The position numbers were made by a program, and so were the translations under genes. Positions 32,802 to 41,751 of a DNA stretch of 46,713 nucleotides are shown here, in pieces (positions within the stretch are counted from its first letter, which is position 1; each line of letters begins with the position of its first letter). The DNA is from a bacterium UBP2_UBA2255 (GTDB lineage Bacteria > Edwardsbacteria > AC1 > EtOH8): positions 21,203 through 67,915 of the forward strand of contig DDXR01000080.1 of the NCBI GenBank assembly GCA_002347565.1, read 5' to 3'. The notes beneath the pieces were generated by a model. That model was not told the origin of the DNA. It did no database searches and saw only the letters and a program-made list of their open reading frames with translations.

Positions 32802-33403
32802 GGCCCGCTCCGTTCCCGTGCCAGCCGGAACAGGGCGATGGCCGCGGCGCACGACACGAATCCTCCCAGCATCGTCCCCATCCAGGGCGCCGGCGGCTGG
32901 AACAGCGGCCCGGCGCTTCCCGCCGTTCCCCGGGACAGCAACTCTCGAGCGAGCCCCAGGCAGGCCAGCACCGCCACCAGGCCGGTTCCGGTCCCGGCGG
33001 CGTCGAACAGGGCGCGGCCGACGGTGGTGCTGGCGGTCATGCCGCGGGCCCGGGCGAAGATCACCGGGCTGACCGCCAACAGATACAGCAGGATCCCGGT
33101 CATCGGGGGCAGCTCGTCCAGCCGCCCCCCGAACAGCCGGCGGCCGAGCGCGATCGCCAGGGAGGCCAGCGCGACCAGCAGCCACAGCGGCGTTCGTTTC
33201 TGCAGCAGCTCATAGGCCAGCGCCGACACCAGGCTGGTGAGGAGGATCAGCGCCAGCGCTGCCGACCCGAGGAAGAACGCCTGGGAGGAGGTCTCGGTGC
33301 CGGCCACGGCCAGCATCACCCCCAGGCCGGAATGGAGCACTGGGTTCTCCGGCAGCAGGCTCTTGAGGAACAGCTGCTGCTTCGATTCTGATGGAAGGCG
33401 CAT
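32798..33403 (-). CDS. rnfE: RnfE/NqrD-like membrane subunit, divergent
   Basis: A 201-residue membrane protein. ENPVLHSGLGVMLAVAG corresponds to the RnfE opening NPVLVQLLGLCPLLAVTS, and LLAVSPVIFARARGMTA to the NCIVVGRAEAFA block. Both iron-ligand cysteines of RnfE are replaced (by G28 and P113 in my alignment). The protein starts the minus-strand unit rnfE-rnfA-rnfB-PAP2-mlaD behind its own promoter. No strong ribosome-binding site is seen at the ATG (33403). Genes for RnfC, RnfD and RnfG are absent here. Confidence 0.75.
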   Translation of the reverse strand: MRLPSESKQQLFLKSLLPENPVLHSGLGVMLAVAGTETSSQAFFLGSAALALILLTSLVSALAYELLQKRTPLWLLVALASLAIALGRRLFGGRLDELPPMTGILLYLLAVSPVIFARARGMTASTTVGRALFDAAGTGTGLVAVLACLGLARELLSRGTAGSAGPLFQPPAPWMGTMLGGFVSCAAAIALFRLARERSGP

Positions 33404-33449
33404 CGGTCGCTGCGTTAACGGGGAGCGTCGGAAGCTTTTGTCATTCGCA

Positions 33450-33478
33450 AGTATATGAGTTTTGCCGCGCCTTGTCAA
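33450..33478 (-). promoter_or_regulatory. Promoter of the rnfE operon
   Basis: On the minus strand TTGACA (33478-33473), a 17-base spacer and TATACT (33455-33450) give a near-consensus promoter, with a leader of about 40 bases to the rnfE ATG. Its -35 box is separated by only 10 bases from the topA -35 box on the other strand. Confidence 0.82.
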
Positions 33479-33488
33479 GAGAAAAGCC

Positions 33489-33517
33489 TTGACATCAATT
33501 TGCGCATTTAGTATCAT
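33489..33517 (+). promoter_or_regulatory. Promoter of topA
   Basis: TTGACA (33489-33494), a 17-base spacer and TATCAT (33512-33517), followed by a leader of about 70 bases. Back-to-back with the rnfE promoter. In many bacteria topA promoters respond to supercoiling, so the pair could be topologically coupled; this is inference. Confidence 0.82.
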
Positions 33518-33596
33518 AACGCCTCTTTTCAACGGGATGACGCCTGCCCGGAGCGCCGGCCGCGCGCTATTCGAACAACCGAGGACTGCGAACGCC

Positions 33597-35825
33597 ATGG
33601 CCAAGAATCTAGTCATCGTCGAGTCGCCCGCCAAGGCCAAGACCATCAACAAGTACCTTGGCCGGGAGTATGCCGTCCTGTCATCGATGGGGCACGTGCG
33701 CGATCTTCCCAAGAACAAGCTCGGCATCGACCTGGAGAAGGACTTCGAGGCGCACTACGTCCCCATTCCGGGCAAGGCCAAGGTGCTGGCCAAGATCAAG
33801 GAGGCCGCGGCCAAAGCCGACCGCGTGTTCCTGGCCACCGACCCCGACCGCGAGGGCGAGGCCATCGCCTGGCACATCGCCTCGCAGCTCTCCGGCAGGA
33901 AGAAGCTCAGCCGGGCGCTGTTCTACGAGATCACCAAGGAGAGCGTCAAGAGCGGCATCGCCCATCCCCGAGCCATCGACCAGAAGAAGGTCGACGCCCA
34001 GCAGGCGCGCCGGGCCCTGGACCGGATCGTCGGTTACCAGGTAAGCCCGTTCCTGTGGAAGACCGTCCACCGGGGCCTGTCGGCCGGCCGGGTCCAGACC
34101 GTGGCCCTGCGGCTGATCAGCGAGCGGGAACAGGAGATTCGCGCTTTCGTGCCCCAGGAGTACTGGACGGTGGCGGCCCGGCTGCGGGGGGCGCAAGGCG
34201 ACCCGTTCGAAGCCCAGCTGTCCAAGATCGACGGCAAGAAGGCGGCGGTCAAGGACCAGCCCGCGGTCGACCGGATCAAGGCCGACCTGGCCGCGGCCGA
34301 GTTCGCGATCGCCAAGATCGACGTCCGCGACAAGCGGCGCTCGCCCTACCCGCCGTTCATCACCAGCACGCTGCAGCAGGCGGCGTTCCGGGCCTTCGGG
34401 TACTCGGCCCAGAAGACGATGGTGCTGGCCCAGCAGTTGTACGAGGGCATCGATCTGGGCGAGGAGGGAGCGGTGGGCCTGATCACCTACATGCGCACCG
34501 ACGCGGTGCGGCTGGCGCCCGAGGCGGTCGAAGGGGTGCGCGCCCACATCATGAGCGCGTACGGCCCGGAATACCTCCCGGCGGAGCCGCTCCACTACAA
34601 GTCGCGCAAGAGCGCCCAGGAGGGGCACGAGGCGATCCGCCCCACGTCTGCCGGGCGCACCCCGGAGTCGGTCCGCCAGTTCCTGACGCCCGACCAGTTC
34701 AAGGTCTACGGCCTGATCTACAGCCGGTTCCTGGCCTGCCAGATGACCCCGGCCGTCTACCACACCACCGCGGTCGACATCGCCTCCGGGATCTACCTGT
34801 TCCGGGCCACCGGCTCGCAGCTCAAATTCAACGGCTTCCTGGCGGCCTACGGCGTGCAGGAGGACGATGCCGGGGAGTACGCCGACACCGGCAGCCTGCC
34901 CGAACTGGCGGTGGGCGAGAGGATCAGCTTGCTCGAGCTGCTGCCCAAGCAGCACTTCACCGAGCCGCCGGCCCGGTTCAACGAGGCCAGCCTGATCAAG
35001 ACCCTCGAGGCCCAGGGCATCGGCCGGCCGTCGACCTACGCCACCATCATCAGCACCATCATCGACCGCGACTATGTGGCCAAGGAGAACAACCAGCTCA
35101 AGCCCAGCGAGCTGGGGATGGTGGTCAGCGGCATCCTGGTCAAGAAGTTCCCGCACATCTTCCAGGTGCAGTTCACCGCCGACATGGAGACCGAGCTCGA
35201 CAAGATCGAGCAGGGCAGCCTGGACCGCGTGCGGGTGCTGAAGGACTTCTACGGCCCGTTCGCCAAGGACCTCAAGAAAGCCGAGTCGACCAAGGACGAG
35301 CTCAAGAAGTCCCTGCAGGAGACGACCGACCAGAAGTGCCCGGAATGCCAGAGCCCGGTGGTGATCAAGTGGGGGCGCTACGGCAAGTTCTACGCCTGCT
35401 CCAACTACCCCGAGTGCAAGTACACCAAGCCGCTGGAGGGCGAGCAGGACGAGCCGGTGACCGAGACCTGCGACAAGTGCGGCGGCCCGATGAAGATCAA
35501 GCGCGGCCGCTTCGGCAAGTTCCTGGCCTGCGCCAACTACCCGGACTGCAAGAGCGTCAAGCCGCTGACCACGGGCGTGGCCTGCCCCGAGCCGGGCTGC
35601 GCAGGCCAGCTGACCTCGCGCCGCACCAAGCGCGGCAAGGCGTTCTACTCCTGCAGCCGCTACCCCGACTGCAAGTATGCCATCTGGAACAAGCCGGTCA
35701 AGCAGGCGTGTAGCAACTGCGGGGCGCCGTTCCTGGTGGAGAAGTACTCCAAGGCCAAGGGCAACTACCTGGCCTGCTACAAGTGCAAGTGGGAGCCGCC
35801 CAAGGCCGAGGAAACGAAACCGTGA
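33597..35825 (+). CDS. topA: DNA topoisomerase I
   Basis: A 742-residue type IA topoisomerase that relaxes negative supercoils. The Toprim start KNLVIVESPAKAKTINKYLG, the acidic ATDPDREGEAIAWH motif and the catalytic tyrosine Y298 in LITYMRTDAVRL are intact. Four C-terminal zinc-ribbon units follow, with CPECQ, CDKCG, CPEPGC and CSNCG openings and the recurrent GKFYACSNYPEC pattern. The ATG at 33597 follows GAGG and gives the family N-terminus; a longer frame back to 33462 runs through the promoter and is rejected. A strong terminator follows. Confidence 0.97.
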   Translation: MAKNLVIVESPAKAKTINKYLGREYAVLSSMGHVRDLPKNKLGIDLEKDFEAHYVPIPGKAKVLAKIKEAAAKADRVFLATDPDREGEAIAWHIASQLSGRKKLSRALFYEITKESVKSGIAHPRAIDQKKVDAQQARRALDRIVGYQVSPFLWKTVHRGLSAGRVQTVALRLISEREQEIRAFVPQEYWTVAARLRGAQGDPFEAQLSKIDGKKAAVKDQPAVDRIKADLAAAEFAIAKIDVRDKRRSPYPPFITSTLQQAAFRAFGYSAQKTMVLAQQLYEGIDLGEEGAVGLITYMRTDAVRLAPEAVEGVRAHIMSAYGPEYLPAEPLHYKSRKSAQEGHEAIRPTSAGRTPESVRQFLTPDQFKVYGLIYSRFLACQMTPAVYHTTAVDIASGIYLFRATGSQLKFNGFLAAYGVQEDDAGEYADTGSLPELAVGERISLLELLPKQHFTEPPARFNEASLIKTLEAQGIGRPSTYATIISTIIDRDYVAKENNQLKPSELGMVVSGILVKKFPHIFQVQFTADMETELDKIEQGSLDRVRVLKDFYGPFAKDLKKAESTKDELKKSLQETTDQKCPECQSPVVIKWGRYGKFYACSNYPECKYTKPLEGEQDEPVTETCDKCGGPMKIKRGRFGKFLACANYPDCKSVKPLTTGVACPEPGCAGQLTSRRTKRGKAFYSCSRYPDCKYAIWNKPVKQACSNCGAPFLVEKYSKAKGNYLACYKCKWEPPKAEETKP

Positions 35826-35850
35826 AAACACGATGCTGAGAAATTGCGAA

Positions 35851-35874
35851 AGCGGGGAGCGATCCCCGTTTTTT
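35851..35874 (+). terminator. Intrinsic terminator of topA
   Basis: Stem CGGGGA/TCCCCG with a GCGA tetraloop (35853-35868) followed by six T residues. It is nearly the same sequence as the hairpin at 36552-36577. Confidence 0.9.
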
Positions 35875-35897
35875 ATTTCCAGAAAAGGGTATTTTGC

Positions 35898-35926
35898 TTG
35901 ACATGCATTTCTAATAGATGTAATCT
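35898..35926 (+). promoter_or_regulatory. Promoter of the low-GC barrel gene
   Basis: TTGACA (35898-35903), a 17-base spacer and TAATCT (35921-35926). The predicted start of transcription is near 35933, a few bases before a GTG (35939) and about 36 bases before the preferred ATG (35969). Confidence 0.7.
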
Positions 35927-35968
35927 TCGATATCACTAGTGATACCGATAAACTATCATAAATGCAAA

Positions 35969-36532
35969 ATGGGGCATTGTATAGTGGGAAGAACGATATT
36001 TCTGATAGTTTCATTATTACTGACTAAAACCACGTACGCTCAAGATAGCCTTATAAGTATCGTTGAAAATCCAAGAAGTACAAGGCCATTGGGTTTAAGT
36101 TTGAATTTGGGCGGTCCAACGTATGTTGCTTCAGCTTCGTTGTATTATTTTGTTTTACCCGAATTGAATCTTGAGGCAGGTGGTGGTATCTGGGGTTATT
36201 ACTTAGGACCGGAGTATCATTTCGGAGGGTTTGCAGAAAACGAGAAAACGACTTTATACACTGGGTTGGTTTTATGCGCGCTCCCTCCATCGCCTAATAA
36301 TAAATGGCCCAGTGGAGGTAATGAGATTTCAAATAGTTGGACTATCCCTCCTCAAAAAACACACTTTGGTGTATACGTACCAGTTGGGTTTAACACAATT
36401 TATCGCAATGGCTATACATTTGCCTTTGAAATAGCATTCAATAGCATCAATAAAGAGTTCACAAGTTTCCCTTTATGGTTTTCTCTTAAATTCGGATATC
36501 ATTTTAAAAAACACGAACATAAAAATTACTAA
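35969..36532 (+). CDS. Putative outer-membrane beta-barrel protein, low GC
   Basis: A 187-residue protein from the ATG used here; a GTG at 35939 would add ten residues. The signal peptide ends in TKTTYA before QDS. Alternating aromatic and glycine-rich strands (LGLSLNLGGPTYVASASLYY, LNLEAGGGIWGYYLGPEYHF) and a C-terminal LWFSLKFGYHF fit a small beta-barrel. No specific family is recognised. Base composition is strikingly A+T-rich compared with topA and tapT, and codon use differs, so recent acquisition is likely. The gene with its promoter lies exactly between two near-identical terminators. Confidence 0.7.
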   Translation: MGHCIVGRTIFLIVSLLLTKTTYAQDSLISIVENPRSTRPLGLSLNLGGPTYVASASLYYFVLPELNLEAGGGIWGYYLGPEYHFGGFAENEKTTLYTGLVLCALPPSPNNKWPSGGNEISNSWTIPPQKTHFGVYVPVGFNTIYRNGYTFAFEIAFNSINKEFTSFPLWFSLKFGYHFKKHEHKNY

Positions 36533-36551
36533 TATAATCTACAGCTGCTTC

Positions 36552-36577
36552 AAAGCGAGGAGCGATCCCCGCTTTTT
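36552..36577 (+). terminator. Intrinsic terminator of the barrel gene
   Basis: Arms AAAGCG-A-GGA and TCC-C-CGCTTT around a GCGA loop, ending in five T residues. About 28 of 32 positions match the topA terminator region (35849-35880), including the loop and the T-rich tail. Confidence 0.85.
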
Positions 36578-36584
36578 CTTTTCC

Positions 36585-36644
36585 CGCGAAATACACGAAA
36601 AACGCGAAAAAATTCTTTGTGTCTTTGTGCCTTTGTGGTAGAAT
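36585..36644 (+). repeat. CTTTGTG-type dispersed repeat with embedded promoter of tapT
   Basis: The run CACGAAAAACGCGAAAAAA followed by CTTTGTG-T-CTTTGTG-C-CTTTGTGG is a kind of low-complexity intergenic repeat seen in many unrelated bacterial genomes (from general knowledge, not searched). It ends in a plausible -10 box TAGAAT (36639-36644), with a weak -35 box TTTGTG 17 bases upstream (36616-36621). The tapT ATG lies only 6 bases beyond, suggesting another leaderless transcript. Confidence 0.5.
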
Positions 36645-36650
36645 GATGCA

Positions 36651-37322
36651 ATGCGGAAAAACCCACATCCCCAGCCGCGCTGCCCGAAGTGCCTGATGAC
36701 GCAGGGCCTCTGCATATGCTGCCTGGCGCCCCGCCTGTCGCTGCGGACTCGGGTGGCGGTGGTGATGCACGTGCGCGAGTCGTACCGCCCCAGCAACACC
36801 GGCCGGCTGGTGCCGCTGGCGCTGGCCAACAGTTTCGTCTGCCTGCGGGGGATCAAGGACCAGCCGACCGACACCGCCGGCATGATCCCGGATGGCACGC
36901 AGGGGTTGGTGCTCTATCCCGCATCGGACGCGAGTGAGCTACAACAGGACTATTGTAGCCTTATTAACAAACCGCTGAGTCTCGTGGTGCTCGACGGTAA
37001 CTGGAACCAGGCGGCCAAGATGGCCAAGCGGGAGCGCGCCCTCGACGGGCTGCCCCGGGTGAAGCTGCCGTCCGGACCGGTCTCCAGCTTCCGGCTGCGG
37101 ACCCAGAGCGATCCGGCGCGGGTCTGCACGTTCGAGGCGGTGGCCCGGGCGCTGGGCGCGATCGAGGGGCCCGAGGTCCAGCGCGCGCTGGAGGCGTTCT
37201 TAACCGTGATGGTCGAGCGGATGCTGTGGGCGAGGGGCAAGTTGAAGGCGGGCCAGGTGACGGGAGGCGTGCCGCGTCCCGATCTGAACGATGGGCACGC
37301 AACGTCGAGCGGCGAGCGATGA
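36651..37322 (+). CDS. tapT: DTW-domain tRNA-uridine aminocarboxypropyltransferase
   Basis: A 223-residue DTW protein. The N-terminal cysteine set CPKCLMTQGLCICC, HVRESYRPSNTGRLVPLAL, LYPASDASEL and LSLVVLDGNWNQAAKM are the family blocks; the name-giving D-T-W appears as D-G-N-W. TapT adds the acp3 group to a uridine of tRNA using SAM. The ATG at 36651 is supported by the conserved N-terminus. The tail after about 200 is probably disordered. A 61-base gap separates it from trmFO, another tRNA-modifying gene. Confidence 0.9.
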   Translation: MRKNPHPQPRCPKCLMTQGLCICCLAPRLSLRTRVAVVMHVRESYRPSNTGRLVPLALANSFVCLRGIKDQPTDTAGMIPDGTQGLVLYPASDASELQQDYCSLINKPLSLVVLDGNWNQAAKMAKRERALDGLPRVKLPSGPVSSFRLRTQSDPARVCTFEAVARALGAIEGPEVQRALEAFLTVMVERMLWARGKLKAGQVTGGVPRPDLNDGHATSSGER

Positions 37323-37383
37323 TCCTGCCGCGGCCGCTGAACGGCGGAATGACCTTGATTTCCAACCCCGGTTGGTGTAAGCT

Positions 37384-38724
<1,341 letters not shown>

Positions 38725-38755
38725 GCACCGGCAACGCAACGAAGGGGTTCCGGTC

Positions 38756-39664
38756 ATGGACTACACGGCCATTGTCAGACAGTCGTGGGACATCGCCTGG
38801 AAGCGGCGTTACCTATGGGTGTTCGGGTTCTTCGCAGGCATGGGCGGCAACACCCTTGGCAACATCGGCGGCCGCGGCGGCAGCGAGCAGGCCGAGCGCA
38901 TCGCCGGATGGTTCGCCGCCCACCCCGGGCTGGTCGCGGCCGTGGTGCTGGGCGGCCTGCTGCTGTGGGTGGTGCTGGTCGCACTCCAAGCGCTGTCCTA
39001 CGCCGCCCTGGTCCACGCAACGGGGACCCTGGCCGGCGGCCGGACAAACGACTTCGACTCGTCGCTGGATGCCGGTTTCCGCTGGTTCTGGCGCGTGTTC
39101 GGCCTGCAGCTCGCGCTGGGCCTGCTGGTGCTGGCGCTGGTCGGCCTGGCGGCGGCGCCGGCGCTGCTGCTGGCCGTGACCCGGCAGACCGGCCTGATCA
39201 TCGCCGGCCTGGGCTGGCTGGTGATCGCCATCCTGCCGGTGATCGCTGTCGCCGCGGCACTGACCGTGATATGGGATTACGCGCTGCGCTACGCGGTGCT
39301 GCACGACCGGCCGGCCGGCGATGCGGTCAATCGGGGCTGGCGGCTGTTCCGGGACAACCTGGGCCAGTCCGCCGCCGTCTGGGGGATCATGGCCGCACTG
39401 GGCATGGCATTCAGTCTGGCGCTGGTGCTGCCGTTGGTGGTGTTCGGGATCCCGTTCATCATCGCCGGCGCATTCAACCCCTGGCTGGGCATCGTACCCG
39501 CCGTGCTGTTGGGCCTGCCGCTGGCGGTGGCCCTGATCTCCATCTTCGGCGTGTTCGACGTCGCGTACTGGTCGAGCGCGTTCGTGCGCCTGACGGCTCC
39601 GGCCGGCCCACCGGCGCCGGCCACCGTGATCCGCCAGGAACCCCTGCCGCCCGGCGCGGCATGA
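38756..39664 (+). CDS. Multi-pass integral membrane protein of unknown function
   Basis: A 302-residue protein with a short amphipathic start (MDYTAIVRQSWDIAWKRRYLWVFGFFAGMGG) and about six hydrophobic helices, including HPGLVAAVVLGGLLLWVVLV and SAAVWGIMAALGMAFSLALV; long R-N-x-F-R type loops are short. The W-x-x-L-W-V-F-G-F-F-A opening is common in DUF-type bacterial membrane proteins without assigned role. It overlaps the first glycosyltransferase (ATGA), so a link with surface-polysaccharide synthesis is possible but unproven. Confidence 0.75.
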   Translation: MDYTAIVRQSWDIAWKRRYLWVFGFFAGMGGNTLGNIGGRGGSEQAERIAGWFAAHPGLVAAVVLGGLLLWVVLVALQALSYAALVHATGTLAGGRTNDFDSSLDAGFRWFWRVFGLQLALGLLVLALVGLAAAPALLLAVTRQTGLIIAGLGWLVIAILPVIAVAAALTVIWDYALRYAVLHDRPAGDAVNRGWRLFRDNLGQSAAVWGIMAALGMAFSLALVLPLVVFGIPFIIAGAFNPWLGIVPAVLLGLPLAVALISIFGVFDVAYWSSAFVRLTAPAGPPAPATVIRQEPLPPGAA

Positions 39665-40650
39665 GCGCACGGGGGGCGCGGCGGATCTTGGTGGTGCGCC
39701 AGGACCGGCTGGGCGACGCCGTCAACGCCGTCGCCGTGCTGAAGTATCTGCGCCAGAGCCGCCCCGGGGCGCGGCTGGCGTTCATGGTCGCTCCGGGCCT
39801 GGTCCCGTTGTTCCGGCTCCAGCCGTACGCCGATGATGTGATCCCGTTCGAACACGGCCTGCTGCGGTTGACGGGGGCCATGGCACGGGGGAGGATCGAT
39901 GCCGTGCTGATGCTCAAGCCGTCGAAGACCGTCGCTTGGTCGGCGTTGCTGGCCGGGGTCCGGGCCAAGGCGGGCCTGGGCTGGCGGCCCTACTATCCGC
40001 TGACCGGTTTCCGTTCCGCCTACCCGCTGGTCGCCGCCGACCGCGCCCACGAGGTCGATTTCGATCTGGCGGTGGCGCAGGCGCTGTACCCCGGACCAGT
40101 CGGGGACGTGGTCCCGGAGATTCGCGCCGACCCGAGCGCCCTTGCGGCGGCCGACCTGGTGCTGGCAGGGTCCGGCCTGCGGCGGCCCCTCGCGGTCCTG
40201 CCCGCCAACAGGGGCTCGTCGCCCAACTGGCCGGCCGGCCGCTACGCCGAGCTGGTGCAGGCGCTCAGGACCGGCGGGCGGGAGGTCGCGGTGATCGGCG
40301 GACCGGGCGAGGAATTGCTGTTGGCGCAGGTGGCCGGGCCGGCCGGCGTGCCGGTGCTGGGACCGGGCCTGTCGATCGTCCAGCTGGCGGCGCTGCTGTC
40401 GCGCTGCCGGGCGGCGGTCGCCTCCAGCACGGGGACGCTCCACCTGGCGGCGGCCTCCGGGATTCCGACCGTGGGTTTGTTCTGCGCCGCGCCCGCCAGC
40501 CATCCGCGCCGCTGGGCACCGCGCGGATCAGGCCATGTGCAGTTGGTCTCAGCCCGGAACAGCTGTTGTGAATGCCAGGGCAAGTCGCGCTGCCACCTGC
40601 CCGACATCACGGTGGCGCACGTCGTCGCAGCCCTCGGGAGGATCGCATGA
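39661..40650 (+). CDS. Glycosyltransferase family 9 (heptosyltransferase-like), first copy
   Basis: A 329-residue GT-B enzyme. ILVVRQDRLGDAVNAVAVLKYLR is the GT9 opening, and the C-terminal domain has LPANRGSSPNWPAGRYAEL, VIGGPGEE, and the nucleotide-sugar motif SSTGTLHLAAASGIPTVGLFC. Heptosyltransferases add heptose to the LPS inner core on the cytoplasmic face. A cysteine-rich tail (CCECQGKSRCHL) is typical of the family. The ATG overlaps the previous stop and its own stop overlaps the next ATG, so the three genes are translationally coupled. Confidence 0.9.
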   Translation: MSARGARRILVVRQDRLGDAVNAVAVLKYLRQSRPGARLAFMVAPGLVPLFRLQPYADDVIPFEHGLLRLTGAMARGRIDAVLMLKPSKTVAWSALLAGVRAKAGLGWRPYYPLTGFRSAYPLVAADRAHEVDFDLAVAQALYPGPVGDVVPEIRADPSALAAADLVLAGSGLRRPLAVLPANRGSSPNWPAGRYAELVQALRTGGREVAVIGGPGEELLLAQVAGPAGVPVLGPGLSIVQLAALLSRCRAAVASSTGTLHLAAASGIPTVGLFCAAPASHPRRWAPRGSGHVQLVSARNSCCECQGKSRCHLPDITVAHVVAALGRIA

Positions 40651-41660
40651 AGCGGATCGCGGTGATACGGCTGGGGGCGATGGGGGACATCGTCCTGGCG
40701 ACTGCGGCGGTGGCTGCGCTTGCCAGGCGGTTCCCGGGCGCGGCCATCGATTTCATCTGCAAGCGCGACTTCGCCGGGCTGCTGGAGCACGATCCCCGGC
40801 TGGCGCGCGTGATCCCGTTCGACCATCGCGGCCGGCACCGCGGCCTGCGGGGCCTGCTGCTGTTCCTGCACGGGCTTTCCCGGGAACGCTACGACTGCGT
40901 GGTGGACCTGCAGGCCAACGGCCGCAGCCGGGCGATCGCCCGCTGCCTGCGGGCCGGCCGGCGGCTGGAATGGCCCAAGCTGGGCCTGCGGCGGCGGATG
41001 ATGATCTGCGGAGTGGGACGGGAGGCTGGCGGGGAGCCGGTCATCGAACGGTATCTCCGGGCCCTGGCGCCGCTGGGCACCGCGGCCGCCCACCCCCGGC
41101 TGCATGCCGCGCCGGACCGGACCGTCACCCTGCCCCGCCGGCCGTTCATCGCCATTGCTCCCGGCGCCCACTGGCCAACCAAGCGCTGGCCGGCCGAGAG
41201 GTTCTCCGAGCTCATCGCCCGGATCGGCAACGCCAAGTGGGATATCGTACTGGTCGGCGGCGAGGACGACCGGGAAACCTGCGACCTGATCGCCGCCGGC
41301 TCAGCTTTCCCGGTGCACGATCTTTCCGGCCGGTTGAGCCTGGCCCAGCTGGCCGGAGCGCTGTCCCAGGCCGCCCTGCTGGTGTGCAATGATACCGGCG
41401 TGATGCACGTGGCCGAGGCGGTGAACACCCCGGTGATCGCCCTCTTCGGTCCGACCGTGCGCCAGTTCGGATTTGCGCCCTGGCGCAGGGAGAGCGCGGT
41501 GATCGAGCGCAGCCTGCCCTGCAGGCCGTGCTCACTGCACGGGTCGAAACGGTGCCCCCGGGGGCACTTCCGCTGCCTGCGCGACATAACCGCTGAAGAG
41601 GTCCACGCGGCGATCCGGCCGCTGCTGCTCCGGCACCTGGGTATGCTGCTGTTCTCGTGA
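40647..41660 (+). CDS. Glycosyltransferase family 9 (heptosyltransferase-like), second copy
   Basis: A 337-residue GT9 paralogue. It opens with IAVIRLGAMGDIVLATAAVAAL, and has IAPGAHWPTKRWPAERFSEL, VGGEDD and the donor-site block CNDTGVMHVAEAVNTPVIALFGPT. The CRPCSLHGSKRCPRGHFRCLRDI tail is typical of WaaF/WaaC-type enzymes. Two consecutive GT9 genes suggest two inner-core transfer steps. The donor sugar cannot be told from sequence. A strong terminator follows the gene. Confidence 0.92.
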   Translation: MKRIAVIRLGAMGDIVLATAAVAALARRFPGAAIDFICKRDFAGLLEHDPRLARVIPFDHRGRHRGLRGLLLFLHGLSRERYDCVVDLQANGRSRAIARCLRAGRRLEWPKLGLRRRMMICGVGREAGGEPVIERYLRALAPLGTAAAHPRLHAAPDRTVTLPRRPFIAIAPGAHWPTKRWPAERFSELIARIGNAKWDIVLVGGEDDRETCDLIAAGSAFPVHDLSGRLSLAQLAGALSQAALLVCNDTGVMHVAEAVNTPVIALFGPTVRQFGFAPWRRESAVIERSLPCRPCSLHGSKRCPRGHFRCLRDITAEEVHAAIRPLLLRHLGMLLFS

Positions 41661-41701
41661 TGGGAGGAGGACCTCCCGGCGCGCCGGATCGATACCGACA
41701 G

Positions 41702-41740
41702 CAAAGAAGGAAGCCCCGCAGAACGGGGCTTCCTTCTTTG
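41702..41740. terminator. Bidirectional terminator between the GT9 operon and the STAND regulator
   Basis: A perfect 17-bp stem (41702-41718 with 41724-41740) around a 5-base loop, with A-rich and T-rich flanks inside the stem, serving the convergent genes ending at 41660 and 41752. Confidence 0.9.
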
Positions 41741-41751
41741 TCTGGCCAGCG

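Noticed and set aside
37353..37383. TTGATT-17-TAAGCT promoter-like pair directly before trmFO
   Set aside because: It would start transcription inside the gene, after the only plausible start codon, so it cannot serve the full-length protein.
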